64,000 nucleotides of DNA from RGIG2945 sp045540355 (GCA_045540355.1 JAZQHB010000082.1:46589-110588); one strand, 5' to 3'. Positions 26,374-35,406 are shown, counted from the stretch's first letter. The notes: generated by a model not told the origin, from the sequence alone. Program-made: numbers and translations.

Positions 26374-26402
26374 ATTATACAACGACTTTCTCGTTTTGTC
26401 AA
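26374..26402 (-). promoter_or_regulatory. perfect consensus promoter of the islet operon
   Basis: TTGACA (26397-26402) and TATAAT (26374-26379) on the (-) strand are separated by 17 bases, an exact sigma-A consensus. A promoter this strong is usually held in check by a repressor; the divergent XRE gene is the obvious candidate. Confidence 0.88.
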
Positions 26403-26467
26403 CTATATTTTAGTTTTTGTGAGATTTTACACATAATTTCTTTTAAAATACATTTGAGGTGTATAAT

Positions 26468-26788
26468 ATGGATTTTTGTAATAAATTGCGTATTTTAATT
26501 GAAGAAAAAAGCATTACTCAAAAGCAAGTTGCTAACGATTTAAATATCGCACCATCAACAATGGGTGGTTATGTGCAAGGGAGCAGCGAGCCTGATTTTG
26601 ATACTTTAAAAAAATTAGCAAAGTATTTTAATGTTACAACAGATTATCTTTTGAGCGTTAATACCGAAAGAAGTTCTTCTCCTTTTGACGAAGAATTGCT
26701 CAGAATCTTTCATGCGATGACTCTTGAGCATCAAGCTATCTTTTTAGATTTGGGCAAGGCTTTTGTAAAAGCAAATACAAAAAAATAA
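26468..26788 (+). CDS. XRE-family transcriptional regulator
   Basis: 106-residue DNA-binding protein with a lambda-repressor-type helix-turn-helix at about residues 4-60 (EKSITQKQVANDLNIAPSTM, then YVQGSSEPDFDTLKKLAKYF and TTDYLL). The short helical tail may dimerise. ATG 26468 follows GAGGTG; a GTG at 26459 is on top of that site. It is divergent from the two islet genes with 126 bases between starts. It probably represses that operon and itself, but I see no clear long palindrome to call as operator. Confidence 0.9.
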   Translation: MDFCNKLRILIEEKSITQKQVANDLNIAPSTMGGYVQGSSEPDFDTLKKLAKYFNVTTDYLLSVNTERSSSPFDEELLRIFHAMTLEHQAIFLDLGKAFVKANTKK

Positions 26789-26796
26789 TTTGCATC

Positions 26797-26830
26797 AAAA
26801 AAACACAGGCTCGAGAGTCTGTGTTTTTTT
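26797..26830. terminator. bidirectional terminator between the XRE gene and lacZ
   Basis: AAAAAAACACAG (26797-26808) pairs with CTGTGTTTTTTT (26819-26830) around a short loop with partial further pairing. T-runs occur on both strands. Confidence 0.9.
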
Positions 26831-26843
26831 ACTGCTTGAGATA

Positions 26844-29669
26844 TTATATTTTTGAGAACGAGAACTTGAAGTTGACTTCTTTATCGGTAAATCTGAATTC
26901 GGGCAACGGCCACTGACCGCAGGCTGCTGAGCCTACTCCTGTAGATTTATAGTCAATTCTGACATGAGTTTTACCGTCAGTTGTGATTTCGTTTGAGTGT
27001 TTTGCCTCTGTCAACACTTTTGATGTGTAGTTCGAAACATTAATTTCAAATTCCGTCTCAGTTTCAAACATCAAGCCATCAATTGTCAAAAGCTTAGTTT
27101 TAATGTGGTTGCCGTGCTCCTGTGGCATTATGTACGGAACATATTCATTATCAGCACTGCTTGAATACATACCGATTTTTGATGCGTGATGTGAGTCACA
27201 GTAGCTCTCAAACGGTCCGCAACCGAAATATTCGAAAGCTTTATTCTCACCCGGCATTGCAAATTCAAATCCTAATCTCGGGAAGATCATAAATACTTTA
27301 TCAGCGAAGCTACCGTGAAGATCATACTCAACCTTGCTGTCATTATAAATTGATACGGTCATTGTATATCTGAAAAACGGTTTGCGCGACACACCTGCAA
27401 TTGAACCGGATACTTCAATTCTTCCGTCTTTTACTTCACAACTGTAAATCTTGGAGAACAAACAATCCATATTCTCGCCCGACCATATATCGTAATTACC
27501 CCACTTTGTTTTCAGATAACTCTCATTATCAATAGGTGCACGCCATGTTGTGAGTGTAAATCTGTCTGCAAGCTTTTCTTCTCCGTCAATCTTGATGCTT
27601 GTGAAGTTACCGTATATCTTTTCAAGCGTATACTCAAAACCGTTACCTTTAGCTGTTATCGCTTTATCTGTTTCCTCGAGCTTTGCCAACGGAGCTGACA
27701 TTTTGCTCTCCGTTTTACATTTTAGTTCGTGCTGAGTATGTGCAACTTCTTTGCCGTCTTTTAAAAGTATACAATTGAGATACAAGCCATATTTTGCGGT
27801 AACGACGGGAATTTCAATCTCAAGATTACAGCTTTCGTGAGGTTTTGCATTGAGAATTATTTTATTTTCAACTAAAACTTCGCCGTCTTTTTCGACAGTA
27901 TAAACAAAATCAAATTCATCAAGTGATGTAAAATCGAGACGGTTACGGATTGTCAGAATATTATTTTCAAAATATGTACGAATCGGCTGATATGCCGCTT
28001 TTACCTCAAAACTGCCTGCTTTAAGACTACGGTCAGGAAAAACCATTCCGTCGCAACAAAAGTTATTGTCGTGGGTCAATTCACCCTCAAAGTCGCCGCC
28101 GTAGCATTCTACACCATCTTTCATAACAACATGGTCAGCCCACTCCCAGATACAACCGCCGATAAGCTTGGGGTATTTATCGAAGAGTTCATTATATGAG
28201 TATACATCACCCGGTCCGTTACCCATAGCGTGCGAATATTCGCAGAGGAATACAGGCATTTTGATTTCAGGATCATTCGCCTTTTCTTCGAGAACATGAT
28301 TTTGAAGATACATTTGTGAATATACTGTGGGGTCGTTAATTGAGCCGAGACGTGAAGCATCTTCGCAGTGTATAAGTCGTTTATCATTTAGGGTTTTAAG
28401 CCAATTTATCATTGATTTATGGTTTGCACCGTAACCGCTTTCATTGCCTGTTGACCACATTATGACACTTGCATGGTTGTAGTTGAGATATACAGCTCGT
28501 TTCATTCTCTCCACAAACTCATTTTCCCAATCAGGGAACTGGCACGGCCACTCCATACTTTCAACATCATAAGCATATTCAACACCTGCATTTCGCCTTA
28601 TAAAACCATGTGTTTCGATATCAGTTTCAAGAATTACATAAAAACCCATCTCGTCACACATTTCAAGAAATTTCGGTGTCGGCGGATAGTGCGATGTTCT
28701 GATACAATTGATGTTAAGCTCTTTCATAAGCTTTAAATCAGTAAGTAATTCTTCATCAGACTGACACCAACCGCGGAATTTGCTTGTATCGTGGTGATTT
28801 ACACCGTGAAGCTTTACAGCCACACCGTTGATAAGCAACTCGTATTTATCAGACACTTCAATGTTTCTGATGCCGACTTTCTGAATAATTTCTTCGCCCT
28901 CACAGTTAAACTTAACAGTATACAGATAGGGTTTTTCAGCATTCCATAAAATCGGTTTTTCAATTTTACAATCAAACTCGGCAGAATTTTTCTCACCAAG
29001 AAGTGCTCCGTCTGCATCAAAAACAGAAATCTTTGCTTCTTTGTCAGACACTATTGAAATAGTATCTGTATAAGCGTCAATTTTAATGTTGTTGATATGA
29101 TTTTCGGGTCTTTGCAAAATGTAGCAATCACGGAAAATACCGTTAAAACGGAAGAAGTCCTGGTCTTCAAGATAACTGCCGACACACCATTTGAGGACAT
29201 CAACACGCAAAGTATTTGTGCCTTCTCTGACAAAATCGGTTATATCAAATTCAGCCTGCAAATGGCTTCCCTGAGTAAAGCCGACATATTCTCCGTTTAC
29301 ACTTACTTTTGCACAAGAAGAGACCCCTTCAAGAACAAAATAAACTCTGCCCCATTTTTTGTCTAAAGTGAACTCTCTCTGATATACACCACAGGGGTTT
29401 TCGTCAGGTACATACGGCGGGTCACAAGGATAAGGATAATTTATATTTGTGTAGTTTATAATATCATATCCGTGGATTTGCCAGCAGGACGGTACGGGTA
29501 TTGTGTCCCAATCTGTAATATCAGCCTCAACATCAATATCTCTTTCATAATATTTGAAATTCCAAGTACCGTTTAAAAGCGTATACTCAGACTTTCCGCC
29601 GGGGATATAATAAGTTCTCTGCGGTAATCTGTTATCAGAAGTTTTTAGTATATTTTCATAATAACGCAT
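26844..29669 (-). CDS. lacZ: beta-galactosidase, glycoside hydrolase family 2
   Basis: 941-residue cytosolic GH2 enzyme hydrolysing beta-galactosides. Domain order is an N-terminal jelly roll (SCWQIHGYDIINYTNINYP), two Ig-like domains, and a TIM barrel with RTSHYPPTPKFLEMCDEMGF, acid/base glutamate in WSTGNESGYG (near residue 409) and nucleophile in CEYSHAMGNG (near residue 476). A C-terminal beta-sandwich contains FGCGPFESYCDSHHAS. No signal peptide, so the substrate must be imported. No transporter or regulator gene is next to it. ATG 29669 follows GAGGTG. It stands alone between a terminator and its own promoter. Confidence 0.95.
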   Translation of the reverse strand: MRYYENILKTSDNRLPQRTYYIPGGKSEYTLLNGTWNFKYYERDIDVEADITDWDTIPVPSCWQIHGYDIINYTNINYPYPCDPPYVPDENPCGVYQREFTLDKKWGRVYFVLEGVSSCAKVSVNGEYVGFTQGSHLQAEFDITDFVREGTNTLRVDVLKWCVGSYLEDQDFFRFNGIFRDCYILQRPENHINNIKIDAYTDTISIVSDKEAKISVFDADGALLGEKNSAEFDCKIEKPILWNAEKPYLYTVKFNCEGEEIIQKVGIRNIEVSDKYELLINGVAVKLHGVNHHDTSKFRGWCQSDEELLTDLKLMKELNINCIRTSHYPPTPKFLEMCDEMGFYVILETDIETHGFIRRNAGVEYAYDVESMEWPCQFPDWENEFVERMKRAVYLNYNHASVIMWSTGNESGYGANHKSMINWLKTLNDKRLIHCEDASRLGSINDPTVYSQMYLQNHVLEEKANDPEIKMPVFLCEYSHAMGNGPGDVYSYNELFDKYPKLIGGCIWEWADHVVMKDGVECYGGDFEGELTHDNNFCCDGMVFPDRSLKAGSFEVKAAYQPIRTYFENNILTIRNRLDFTSLDEFDFVYTVEKDGEVLVENKIILNAKPHESCNLEIEIPVVTAKYGLYLNCILLKDGKEVAHTQHELKCKTESKMSAPLAKLEETDKAITAKGNGFEYTLEKIYGNFTSIKIDGEEKLADRFTLTTWRAPIDNESYLKTKWGNYDIWSGENMDCLFSKIYSCEVKDGRIEVSGSIAGVSRKPFFRYTMTVSIYNDSKVEYDLHGSFADKVFMIFPRLGFEFAMPGENKAFEYFGCGPFESYCDSHHASKIGMYSSSADNEYVPYIMPQEHGNHIKTKLLTIDGLMFETETEFEINVSNYTSKVLTEAKHSNEITTDGKTHVRIDYKSTGVGSAACGQWPLPEFRFTDKEVNFKFSFSKI

Positions 29670-29699
29670 TGCTACACCTCACATGGCAAAGTTTTCTTA

Positions 29700-29728
29700 A
29701 TTATACAAATTTGATATATCGAAGTCAA
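29700..29728 (-). promoter_or_regulatory. lacZ promoter
   Basis: TTGACT (29723-29728) and TATAAT (29700-29705) on the (-) strand are spaced 17 bases apart. The near-consensus strength suggests a repressor or catabolite control, but no convincing cre site was seen. Confidence 0.8.
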
Positions 29729-29740
29729 GTATTTTCGAAA

Positions 29741-29775
29741 ACGAAAGAAAAACCTCGTTCCGAAGAACGAGGTTT
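29741..29775 (-). terminator. tRNA-Lys terminator
   Basis: On the (-) strand AAACCTCGTTC pairs with GAACGAGGTTT around a four-base loop and is followed by TTTCTTTCG. It starts two bases after the tRNA CCA end. Confidence 0.88.
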
Positions 29776-29776
29776 C

Positions 29777-29852
29777 TGGTGATCCACCGGAGATTCGAAC
29801 TCCGGACACCTTGATTAAAAGTCAAGTGCTCTGCCGACTGAGCTAGTGGATC
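29777..29852 (-). tRNA. tRNA-Lys (UUU)
   Basis: 76-base cloverleaf. Acceptor GATCCAC pairs with GTGGATC, the D-loop is TAGCTCAGTCGGCAGAGC, and the anticodon stem TTGA/TCAA carries loop CTTTTAA (anticodon TTT). The T-loop is GTTCGAATC and the CCA end is encoded. Single-gene unit with its own promoter and terminator. Confidence 0.97.
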
Positions 29853-29879
29853 ATTGGCGTTGCTTTTTGCAACTCCAAT

Positions 29880-29908
29880 ATAATACCCTATTTATTGGAT
29901 ATTGTCAA
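29880..29908 (-). promoter_or_regulatory. tRNA-Lys promoter
   Basis: TTGACA (29903-29908) and TATTAT (29880-29885) are spaced 17 bases apart. The start would fall near 29873, giving a short 5' leader that folds into a hairpin at about 29852-29879. Confidence 0.82.
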
Positions 29909-29933
29909 TACCTTTTTTAAAAATTTTTTAAAA

Positions 29934-30605
29934 TTATCCTGCAAGCTCTTTTCTGAGCATTGTAAGTATTACTTTTTCCCGTCGTGATATCTGAACCTGG
30001 GTCATATCAAGTGCTTGTGCAGTTTGAGTTTGCGTCATCGAACGGAAAAATCTCAACTCCAAAATCATTCTGTCTCTTTGGTCAAGTTGTGATATTACTT
30101 GCTTCAGTGCTATATGGTTTGAAACTTTAGCTTCGTGGGATATTACCGGAATGTCAATTTCACAGTCGCCGTTTTCATCATAAAACGAGAGTGATGACGG
30201 CGGTAAAGCTACATTTATCAGCTCCGCAGCTTCCGCAACCTCTATACCCGCTTCTTTTGCTAATTGCGAAATTGTTGGCTCATAGCCTTGTTTATTTGTC
30301 AATCGTTCTTTTATTTTCATCAGATTTCTTGAGCGTTCTTTCAGAGTTCTGCCAACTTTAATACTTCCGCCGTCACGGAACACTCTTTTGATTTCACCTA
30401 AAATTACAGGTACTGCATAAGTTGAAAAAGCAAATCCTCTGCTTGAATCATAGTTATCAACCGCTTTTATAAGACCGATACAACCTGATTGGAACAAATC
30501 GTCATACTCAATGCCCTTGTCTTTAAACTTTCGGGCACATGAATGAACGAGTGCTAAGTTCTGACTTATCATTTCATCTCTTGTTATTTCTTCAATCATT
30601 TGCAC
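29934..30605 (-). CDS. sigF: sporulation sigma factor F
   Basis: Forespore-specific RNA polymerase sigma factor, kept inactive by SpoIIAB until septation. Region 2 shows EYDDLFQSGCIGLIKAVDNYD and FSTYAVPVILGEIKR; region 3 GGSIKVGRTLKER; region 4 has the helix-turn-helix MTQVQISRREK. The start is either GTG 30605 (five bases after GGAAG) or ATG 30599 (eleven after); I list the GTG. The 5' end overlaps spoIIAB. Typical spoIIA order AA-AB-sigF. Confidence 0.95.
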   Translation of the reverse strand: MQMIEEITRDEMISQNLALVHSCARKFKDKGIEYDDLFQSGCIGLIKAVDNYDSSRGFAFSTYAVPVILGEIKRVFRDGGSIKVGRTLKERSRNLMKIKERLTNKQGYEPTISQLAKEAGIEVAEAAELINVALPPSSLSFYDENGDCEIDIPVISHEAKVSNHIALKQVISQLDQRDRMILELRFFRSMTQTQTAQALDMTQVQISRREKVILTMLRKELAG

Positions 30606-31035
30606 CGGGTCTTCCTGTTATTGTTTTTTCAAGACAGACAGTTGTACCTTTACCTACTTTAGAATACACTCTGATTTTGTCTGTAAAGCTTTCCATTACG
30701 GCAAAACCTAAGCCGGCTCTTTCACCGCCCAAGGTTGTAAAAAGCGGTTCCATGGCTTGCCTGATGTCAATTATGCCGCAGCCTCGGTCTTTTATCCTGA
30801 TTTTGACTTTGCCGTCATCAAATATGCCTGTCCATATATAAATTTTTCCTACAGTTTCGGGGTATGCATGAACAATACAGTTTGTCACCGCTTCACTCAC
30901 TGCGGTTTTTATGTCACCTAATTCGTCGATGGTCGGGTCAAGCTGTGCCACAAATGCCGACACTGCCACCCTCGCAAAGCTCTCATTTACCGAACGACTG
31001 TCTATCGTCAGACGAAATTCGTTGTTTGCTTTCAT
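30592..31035 (-). CDS. spoIIAB: anti-sigma F factor and SpoIIAA kinase
   Basis: GHKL-fold protein that binds sigma-F and phosphorylates SpoIIAA. The N-box EAVTNCIVHAYPE and the G1/G2 regions KDRGCGI and GERAGLGFAVMESF are present. 147 residues, with GGAGG ahead of the ATG and an ATGA overlap with spoIIAA. Confidence 0.96.
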   Translation of the reverse strand: MKANNEFRLTIDSRSVNESFARVAVSAFVAQLDPTIDELGDIKTAVSEAVTNCIVHAYPETVGKIYIWTGIFDDGKVKIRIKDRGCGIIDIRQAMEPLFTTLGGERAGLGFAVMESFTDKIRVYSKVGKGTTVCLEKTITGRPGAND

Positions 31036-31358
31036 TTTTTAACTTCCTCCATATTTCTGATTGTCGCTATTCTTTCAAGTCCCGCCAATCGCATCACCTT
31101 TGCCATTGTGCGTGGTACATTTATTACTTCGAGTTTTCCGCTCCAAGGTTGTATATTTTTATATCTCCCCATTATCAGCCCTATTCCCGAGCTATCCATA
31201 AAGGTTACGGCTGAAAAATCAAGTCGAAGTACCTTTGGTTTTATTCTTGCAATCGTTTCATCAACCCTCATTCGTATCCCGCTTGCATTGTGGTGGTCAA
31301 TTTCACCGTCAAGCCATACTGTCAATCTTTCAGAATTTCCGTCAATTATCGCTGACAT
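31032..31358 (-). CDS. spoIIAA: anti-anti-sigma F factor
   Basis: STAS-domain partner-switching protein. Unphosphorylated SpoIIAA frees sigma-F from SpoIIAB. The phosphorylatable serine lies in FMDSSGIGLIMGR, and the start LTVWLDGEIDHHNA is typical. 108 residues; GGAGG is seven bases before the ATG. A sigma-H promoter would be expected upstream, but I could not call one convincingly in 31359-31437. Confidence 0.96.
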   Translation of the reverse strand: MSAIIDGNSERLTVWLDGEIDHHNASGIRMRVDETIARIKPKVLRLDFSAVTFMDSSGIGLIMGRYKNIQPWSGKLEVINVPRTMAKVMRLAGLERIATIRNMEEVKK

Positions 31359-31371
31359 TCAAATACCTCCC

Positions 31372-31408
31372 AAAAAAATTAAATCCTCTATCAAATGATA
31401 AAGGATTT
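31372..31408 (-). terminator. terminator after folC
   Basis: AAATCCT-TATCA pairs with TGATA-AGGATTT (31381-31408, one C/A mismatch) with a two-base loop. On the (-) strand it is followed by AATTTTTTT. It separates valS-folC from spoIIA. Confidence 0.75.
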
Positions 31409-31437
31409 TTTATGCAGATTATGTTAAAATCTGTCGC

Positions 31438-32667
31438 TTATATAAATTTTTTAATTTCACTTGCAAGATAAAGCGAGCCACATACAAGAAGTGCTTTGTC
31501 GCTTGCAAGTTCTTTTGCTTTTAAATAGGCTTCTTTTGGATTTTTTATAGCAAGTGTTTCTGTATATTGAGATAAAATTTCTTTAAGTTCGTCTGATTTC
31601 AAAGACCTCGGATTGTTGGGAACTTCGGTTGCAATAACAGTTTTACACAAAGGTGCAATTTCAAAAATAAGCTTCTCACACTCCTTGTCTGACATCATTC
31701 CCATTACCGCAATTAGCTCTTGTTTGACAAACTTTTTAAGAGCGTAAGACAATGCCTTTGCACCTGCATCATTATGTCCGCCGTCAATGATAATCAATGG
31801 TTCTTTCGATACAATCTCAATCCTTGCAGGAAGCTTCGTTTTCTTGATACCATTTATTATATGCTCGATTTTAACACCAAGTTGAATCGCGGCTTCTATG
31901 CTTGTTACGGTATTTTGTACCTGATGTTCACCAATCATCGGAATTTCAAATACTATTCCCTTGTAGTTTATCGTTGTACCGTCAATACTTTCGTTAATAA
32001 CACTCGGTTTTTGCGGTATAAACAGAGAATTGTTCTTTTCTTTTGCAGAATTTTCGATGATTTCTTTTACGCTGTCAGCTTGTAACGGATAAGAAACCGT
32101 CATACCGTTTTCTTTTATTATGCCGCACTTTTCAAAAGCAATTTTTTCAAGTGTATCACCAAGTACTGCTATATGATCAAGCGATATTGAAGTTATAATA
32201 CTGCACTCGGGCTTTCTGATTATATTAGTAGAGTCAAAACGACCGCCGAGACCTGTTTCAAGTACAACAAAGTCGCATTTCTGTTCCTTGAAATATAAAA
32301 AAGCTATCGCAGTTATTACTTCAAATTCTGTCGGCTGTTCAGCCATTTTGTCCGCAACAGCTTTAACTTTTAAAGTACAAGCTTCCAGGTCATCTTTTGA
32401 TATCCATTCGGAGTTTATCTGTATTCGTTCCCTGAAATCGAGTATATAAGGCGATATGAACAAACCTGTCTTGTAACCCGCCGAAGCTAAAATATTAGCC
32501 ATTTGGGTACTTACAGAGCCTTTTCCGTTAGTTCCTGCAATGTGTATGAATCTGAGTTCATCTTGCGGATTGCCTAAACCTTTGCAAAGCTCTCTAACCC
32601 GTTGAAGTCCGGGTTTTATCCCGAACTTCAATAATGAGTGTATATATTTTTCAGCAAAATATTCCAT
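31438..32667 (-). CDS. folC: folylpolyglutamate synthase / dihydrofolate synthase
   Basis: Adds glutamate to folates (and possibly to dihydropteroate) using ATP. The Mur-ligase-like fold shows the ATP loop HIAGTNGKGSVS, FISPYILDFRERI, VLETGLGGRFDSTN and DGGHNDAGAKAL. I take the ATG at 32667 (409 residues, MEYFAEKYIHSLL), one base after the valS stop. The longer reading from 32769 lies inside valS. The weak ribosome site fits coupling to valS. Confidence 0.95.
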   Translation of the reverse strand: MEYFAEKYIHSLLKFGIKPGLQRVRELCKGLGNPQDELRFIHIAGTNGKGSVSTQMANILASAGYKTGLFISPYILDFRERIQINSEWISKDDLEACTLKVKAVADKMAEQPTEFEVITAIAFLYFKEQKCDFVVLETGLGGRFDSTNIIRKPECSIITSISLDHIAVLGDTLEKIAFEKCGIIKENGMTVSYPLQADSVKEIIENSAKEKNNSLFIPQKPSVINESIDGTTINYKGIVFEIPMIGEHQVQNTVTSIEAAIQLGVKIEHIINGIKKTKLPARIEIVSKEPLIIIDGGHNDAGAKALSYALKKFVKQELIAVMGMMSDKECEKLIFEIAPLCKTVIATEVPNNPRSLKSDELKEILSQYTETLAIKNPKEAYLKAKELASDKALLVCGSLYLASEIKKFI

Positions 32668-32668
32668 A

Positions 32669-35293
32669 TTATTTACCGAGTGAATCAAGGCTTTCTTTGA
32701 GCATTGAAAGCTTTGCTTCAAGACTTTCAGCCTGTGCTCTCTGACCGTCAACAACCGCCTGAGGAGCATTGCTTACGAATTTTTCATTGTTAAGCTTATT
32801 CATTACCATATCAAGCTGCTTCTGAGCATTATCCATTTCTTTCTGCAAACGCTTTCTTTCAGCTTCAAAGTCAATAAGCTCACCCATAGGAATATAAATC
32901 TTTGCATCACTTGTAACGATATTTACGCTGTTTTCGAGATTGAAGTCTTTGCCTATTTCAACTTCAGATGCCGATGCAAGCTTATTCATATATTCAGCTG
33001 ATACTGCGAATACATCTTCCAAAGCAGTTTCAATATAAATCTTTGCCTTTCTTGAAGGCGGAACATTCATTTCTGCTCTGCGATTTCTGATAGCCTTGAT
33101 AGCAGTCATGATTTTTTCCATGTTGCTTTCATCTTCTTCAAAATGAAGGTTTTCGTCATATTCGGGCCACTGTGACAACATAATTGTGTCGCCGTCGTGA
33201 GGAAGTGACTGCCAGATTTCTTCTGTAATGAAAGGCATCATCGGATGGAGAAGCTTAAGTGTGTTTGACATAATGTAAACAAGTACTGCTCTTGCAGTTT
33301 CCGCTTCTTCGTTATCCTTCTGCAAACGAATCTTTGCAAGCTCAATGTACCAATCGCAGAATACATCCCATATAAAATCATAAAGCTTTGATGCTGCAAC
33401 ACCGAGTTCAAACTTCTCGAGATTATCTGTAACATCCTTGATAAGAGTATTATACTGACTGATAATCCACTTATCTTCAAGGCTGAGATTTTCGGGAATA
33501 TGCGGAGCTTTCTCATCACCCTTAAGATTCATGAGGATAAATCTTGTAGCATTCCAAATCTTATTAGCAAAGTTTCTGCTTGATTTAAGTTTATTTTCGG
33601 AGAATCGCATATCATTTCCGGGGCTGTTACCTGTAAGGAAAGTAAATCTTAACGCGTCTGCACCGTAGTCGTCTATAAGCTGAAGTACATCGTTACCGTT
33701 ACCTAATGATTTTGACATCTTTCTGCCGAGCTCGTCACGAACAAGACCGTGAATCAAAACTGTCTGGAAAGGTTCTCTGCCTGTGTGTTCGATAGCAGAA
33801 AATACCATTCTTGCAACCCAGAAGAAAATGATATCATAGCCTGTAACAAGTGTATTTGTGGGATAGAAATGCTTTAATTCTTCAGTTTCGTTCGGCCAAC
33901 CGAGTGTTGAGAAAGGCCATAATGCTGATGAGAACCAAGTATCAAGTGCATCGGGATCCTGCTCGATGTTCTTGCTGTGGCACTTTGTGCATTCTGTCGG
34001 CTCGTCACGAAGTACCATGACCTCGCCGCAATCCTTGCAGTACCAAGCGGGGATTCTGTGACCCCACCAGAGCTGACGGGAGATGCACCAGTCTTTGATG
34101 TTTTCCATCCAGTTGAAATATGTTTTATCAAATCTTTCGGGAACAAACTTAACAGTGCCGTTCTTTACGATATCAACTGCAGGTTCTGCAAGGGGTTCCA
34201 TTTTAACAAACCACTGCTTTGAAACTCTCGGTTCAACTGTTGTATGACATCTGTAACAAGAGCCGACATTGTGCTTTAAGGGTTCAACCTTGATAAGGAA
34301 GCCTTCTTCATCAAGCTTCTTAACTAATGCCTTTCTGCATTCCTGTGCAGTCATACCCTCAAATTCGCCTGCATTTTCATTCATGTGGTTATCATCAGTT
34401 GTAACACAGATTATCGGGAGATCGTGTCTTAAACCGACTTCAAAGTCATTGGGGTCATGTGCAGGTGTAATCTTAACAACACCTGTACCGAAATCCATTT
34501 CAACATAGGAATCGGCAATAACGGGAATTTCTCTGTTGACAATGGGTAACATTACTGTTTTACCAACAATATCCTTATATCTTTCATCATCGGGGTTTAC
34601 TGCAATAGCAGTATCACCGAGCATTGTTTCCGGTCTTGTTGTAGCAAGTTCAACATATCCGCTTCCGTCTGTAAGAGGATATCTGATGTGCCAGAATGAA
34701 CCGTCTTTCTCTTCATACTCAACTTCAGCATCGGAAATTGAAGTCAGACAATGCGGACACCAGTTGATTATGCGTTCACCCTGATAGATAAGTCCTTTTT
34801 CATAAAGACGAACAAATACTTCCTTGACTGCATCAGAACAACCCTCGTCCATTGTGAATCGTTCTCTGTCCCAATCGCAAGAAGAACCCATACGCATCAA
34901 CTGTTCAACAATTTTATTTCCGTATGTTTCTTTCCATGCCCAAGCTCTTTCAAGGAAACCATCACGACCGATGTCGTCTTTTGTAACTCCTTCTTTAGCC
35001 ATTGCTTCAACAATTTTTGCTTCTGTTGCTATTGAAGCATGGTCAGTGCCGGGAAGCCACAAGGTATTATAACCCTGCATTCTTCTCCAACGAATCAAGG
35101 TATCCTGTAAAGTATGGTCAAGTGCGTGACCTTCGTGAAGCTTACCTGTAATATTCGGGGGCGGCATCACGATTGTATAAGGTTTTTTATCGGGTTCTAC
35201 TTCTGCGTGGAAGTATTTATTATCGAGCCAAAACTTATAAAGACGGCTTTCAACCTCTTTGGGTTCATAAACCTTTGCTAATTCTTTCTGCAT
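32669..35293 (-). CDS. valS: valyl-tRNA synthetase
   Basis: Class I synthetase of 874 residues. The HIGH-type motif is GKLHEGHALD in PPPNITGKLHEGH, the editing domain contains TTRPETMLGDTA and TPAHDPNDFE, the KMSKS motif is GRKMSKSLGN, and the C-terminal coiled-coil arm has EMDNAQKQLDMVMNKL. GGAGG is seven bases before the ATG. The leader is only about 30 bases, so there is no T-box. It is followed directly by folC, a common clostridial pair. Confidence 0.97.
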   Translation of the reverse strand: MQKELAKVYEPKEVESRLYKFWLDNKYFHAEVEPDKKPYTIVMPPPNITGKLHEGHALDHTLQDTLIRWRRMQGYNTLWLPGTDHASIATEAKIVEAMAKEGVTKDDIGRDGFLERAWAWKETYGNKIVEQLMRMGSSCDWDRERFTMDEGCSDAVKEVFVRLYEKGLIYQGERIINWCPHCLTSISDAEVEYEEKDGSFWHIRYPLTDGSGYVELATTRPETMLGDTAIAVNPDDERYKDIVGKTVMLPIVNREIPVIADSYVEMDFGTGVVKITPAHDPNDFEVGLRHDLPIICVTTDDNHMNENAGEFEGMTAQECRKALVKKLDEEGFLIKVEPLKHNVGSCYRCHTTVEPRVSKQWFVKMEPLAEPAVDIVKNGTVKFVPERFDKTYFNWMENIKDWCISRQLWWGHRIPAWYCKDCGEVMVLRDEPTECTKCHSKNIEQDPDALDTWFSSALWPFSTLGWPNETEELKHFYPTNTLVTGYDIIFFWVARMVFSAIEHTGREPFQTVLIHGLVRDELGRKMSKSLGNGNDVLQLIDDYGADALRFTFLTGNSPGNDMRFSENKLKSSRNFANKIWNATRFILMNLKGDEKAPHIPENLSLEDKWIISQYNTLIKDVTDNLEKFELGVAASKLYDFIWDVFCDWYIELAKIRLQKDNEEAETARAVLVYIMSNTLKLLHPMMPFITEEIWQSLPHDGDTIMLSQWPEYDENLHFEEDESNMEKIMTAIKAIRNRRAEMNVPPSRKAKIYIETALEDVFAVSAEYMNKLASASEVEIGKDFNLENSVNIVTSDAKIYIPMGELIDFEAERKRLQKEMDNAQKQLDMVMNKLNNEKFVSNAPQAVVDGQRAQAESLEAKLSMLKESLDSLGK

Positions 35294-35323
35294 TTCACTG
35301 CCTCCTTATTCACTAACCATATT

Positions 35324-35352
35324 ATTTTATCATCAGACAGTTATATTGTCAA
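35324..35352 (-). promoter_or_regulatory. valS promoter
   Basis: TTGACA (35347-35352) and TAAAAT (35324-35329) are spaced 17 bases apart, with TG one base before the -10. The -35 abuts the U-tract of the upstream tsf terminator. Confidence 0.85.
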
Positions 35353-35388
35353 TAAAAAATCACCGAACCAGGAAATTTGGTTCGGTGA
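35353..35388 (-). terminator. rpsB-tsf terminator
   Basis: TCACCGAACCA (35360-35370) pairs with TGGTTCGGTGA (35378-35388) around seven bases, followed on the (-) strand by TTTTTTA. Confidence 0.92.
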
Positions 35389-35406
35389 AAGAGTACTAAG
35401 TTAAAC

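Noticed and set aside
26342..26467. Operator palindrome for the XRE regulator
   Set aside because: Only a weak TGTG...CACA pairing near 26420-26435; too short to claim as a binding site.
31359..31437. Sigma-H promoter for spoIIA
   Set aside because: An AGGATTT-like element exists, but the only GAAT lies at the start codon, so spacing is impossible; the sequence is better explained as terminator hairpin and ribosome site.
35294..35352. T-box leader before valS (and likewise before metG at 60899-60932)
   Set aside because: Predicted leaders are only about 30 bases; a T-box needs well over 150.
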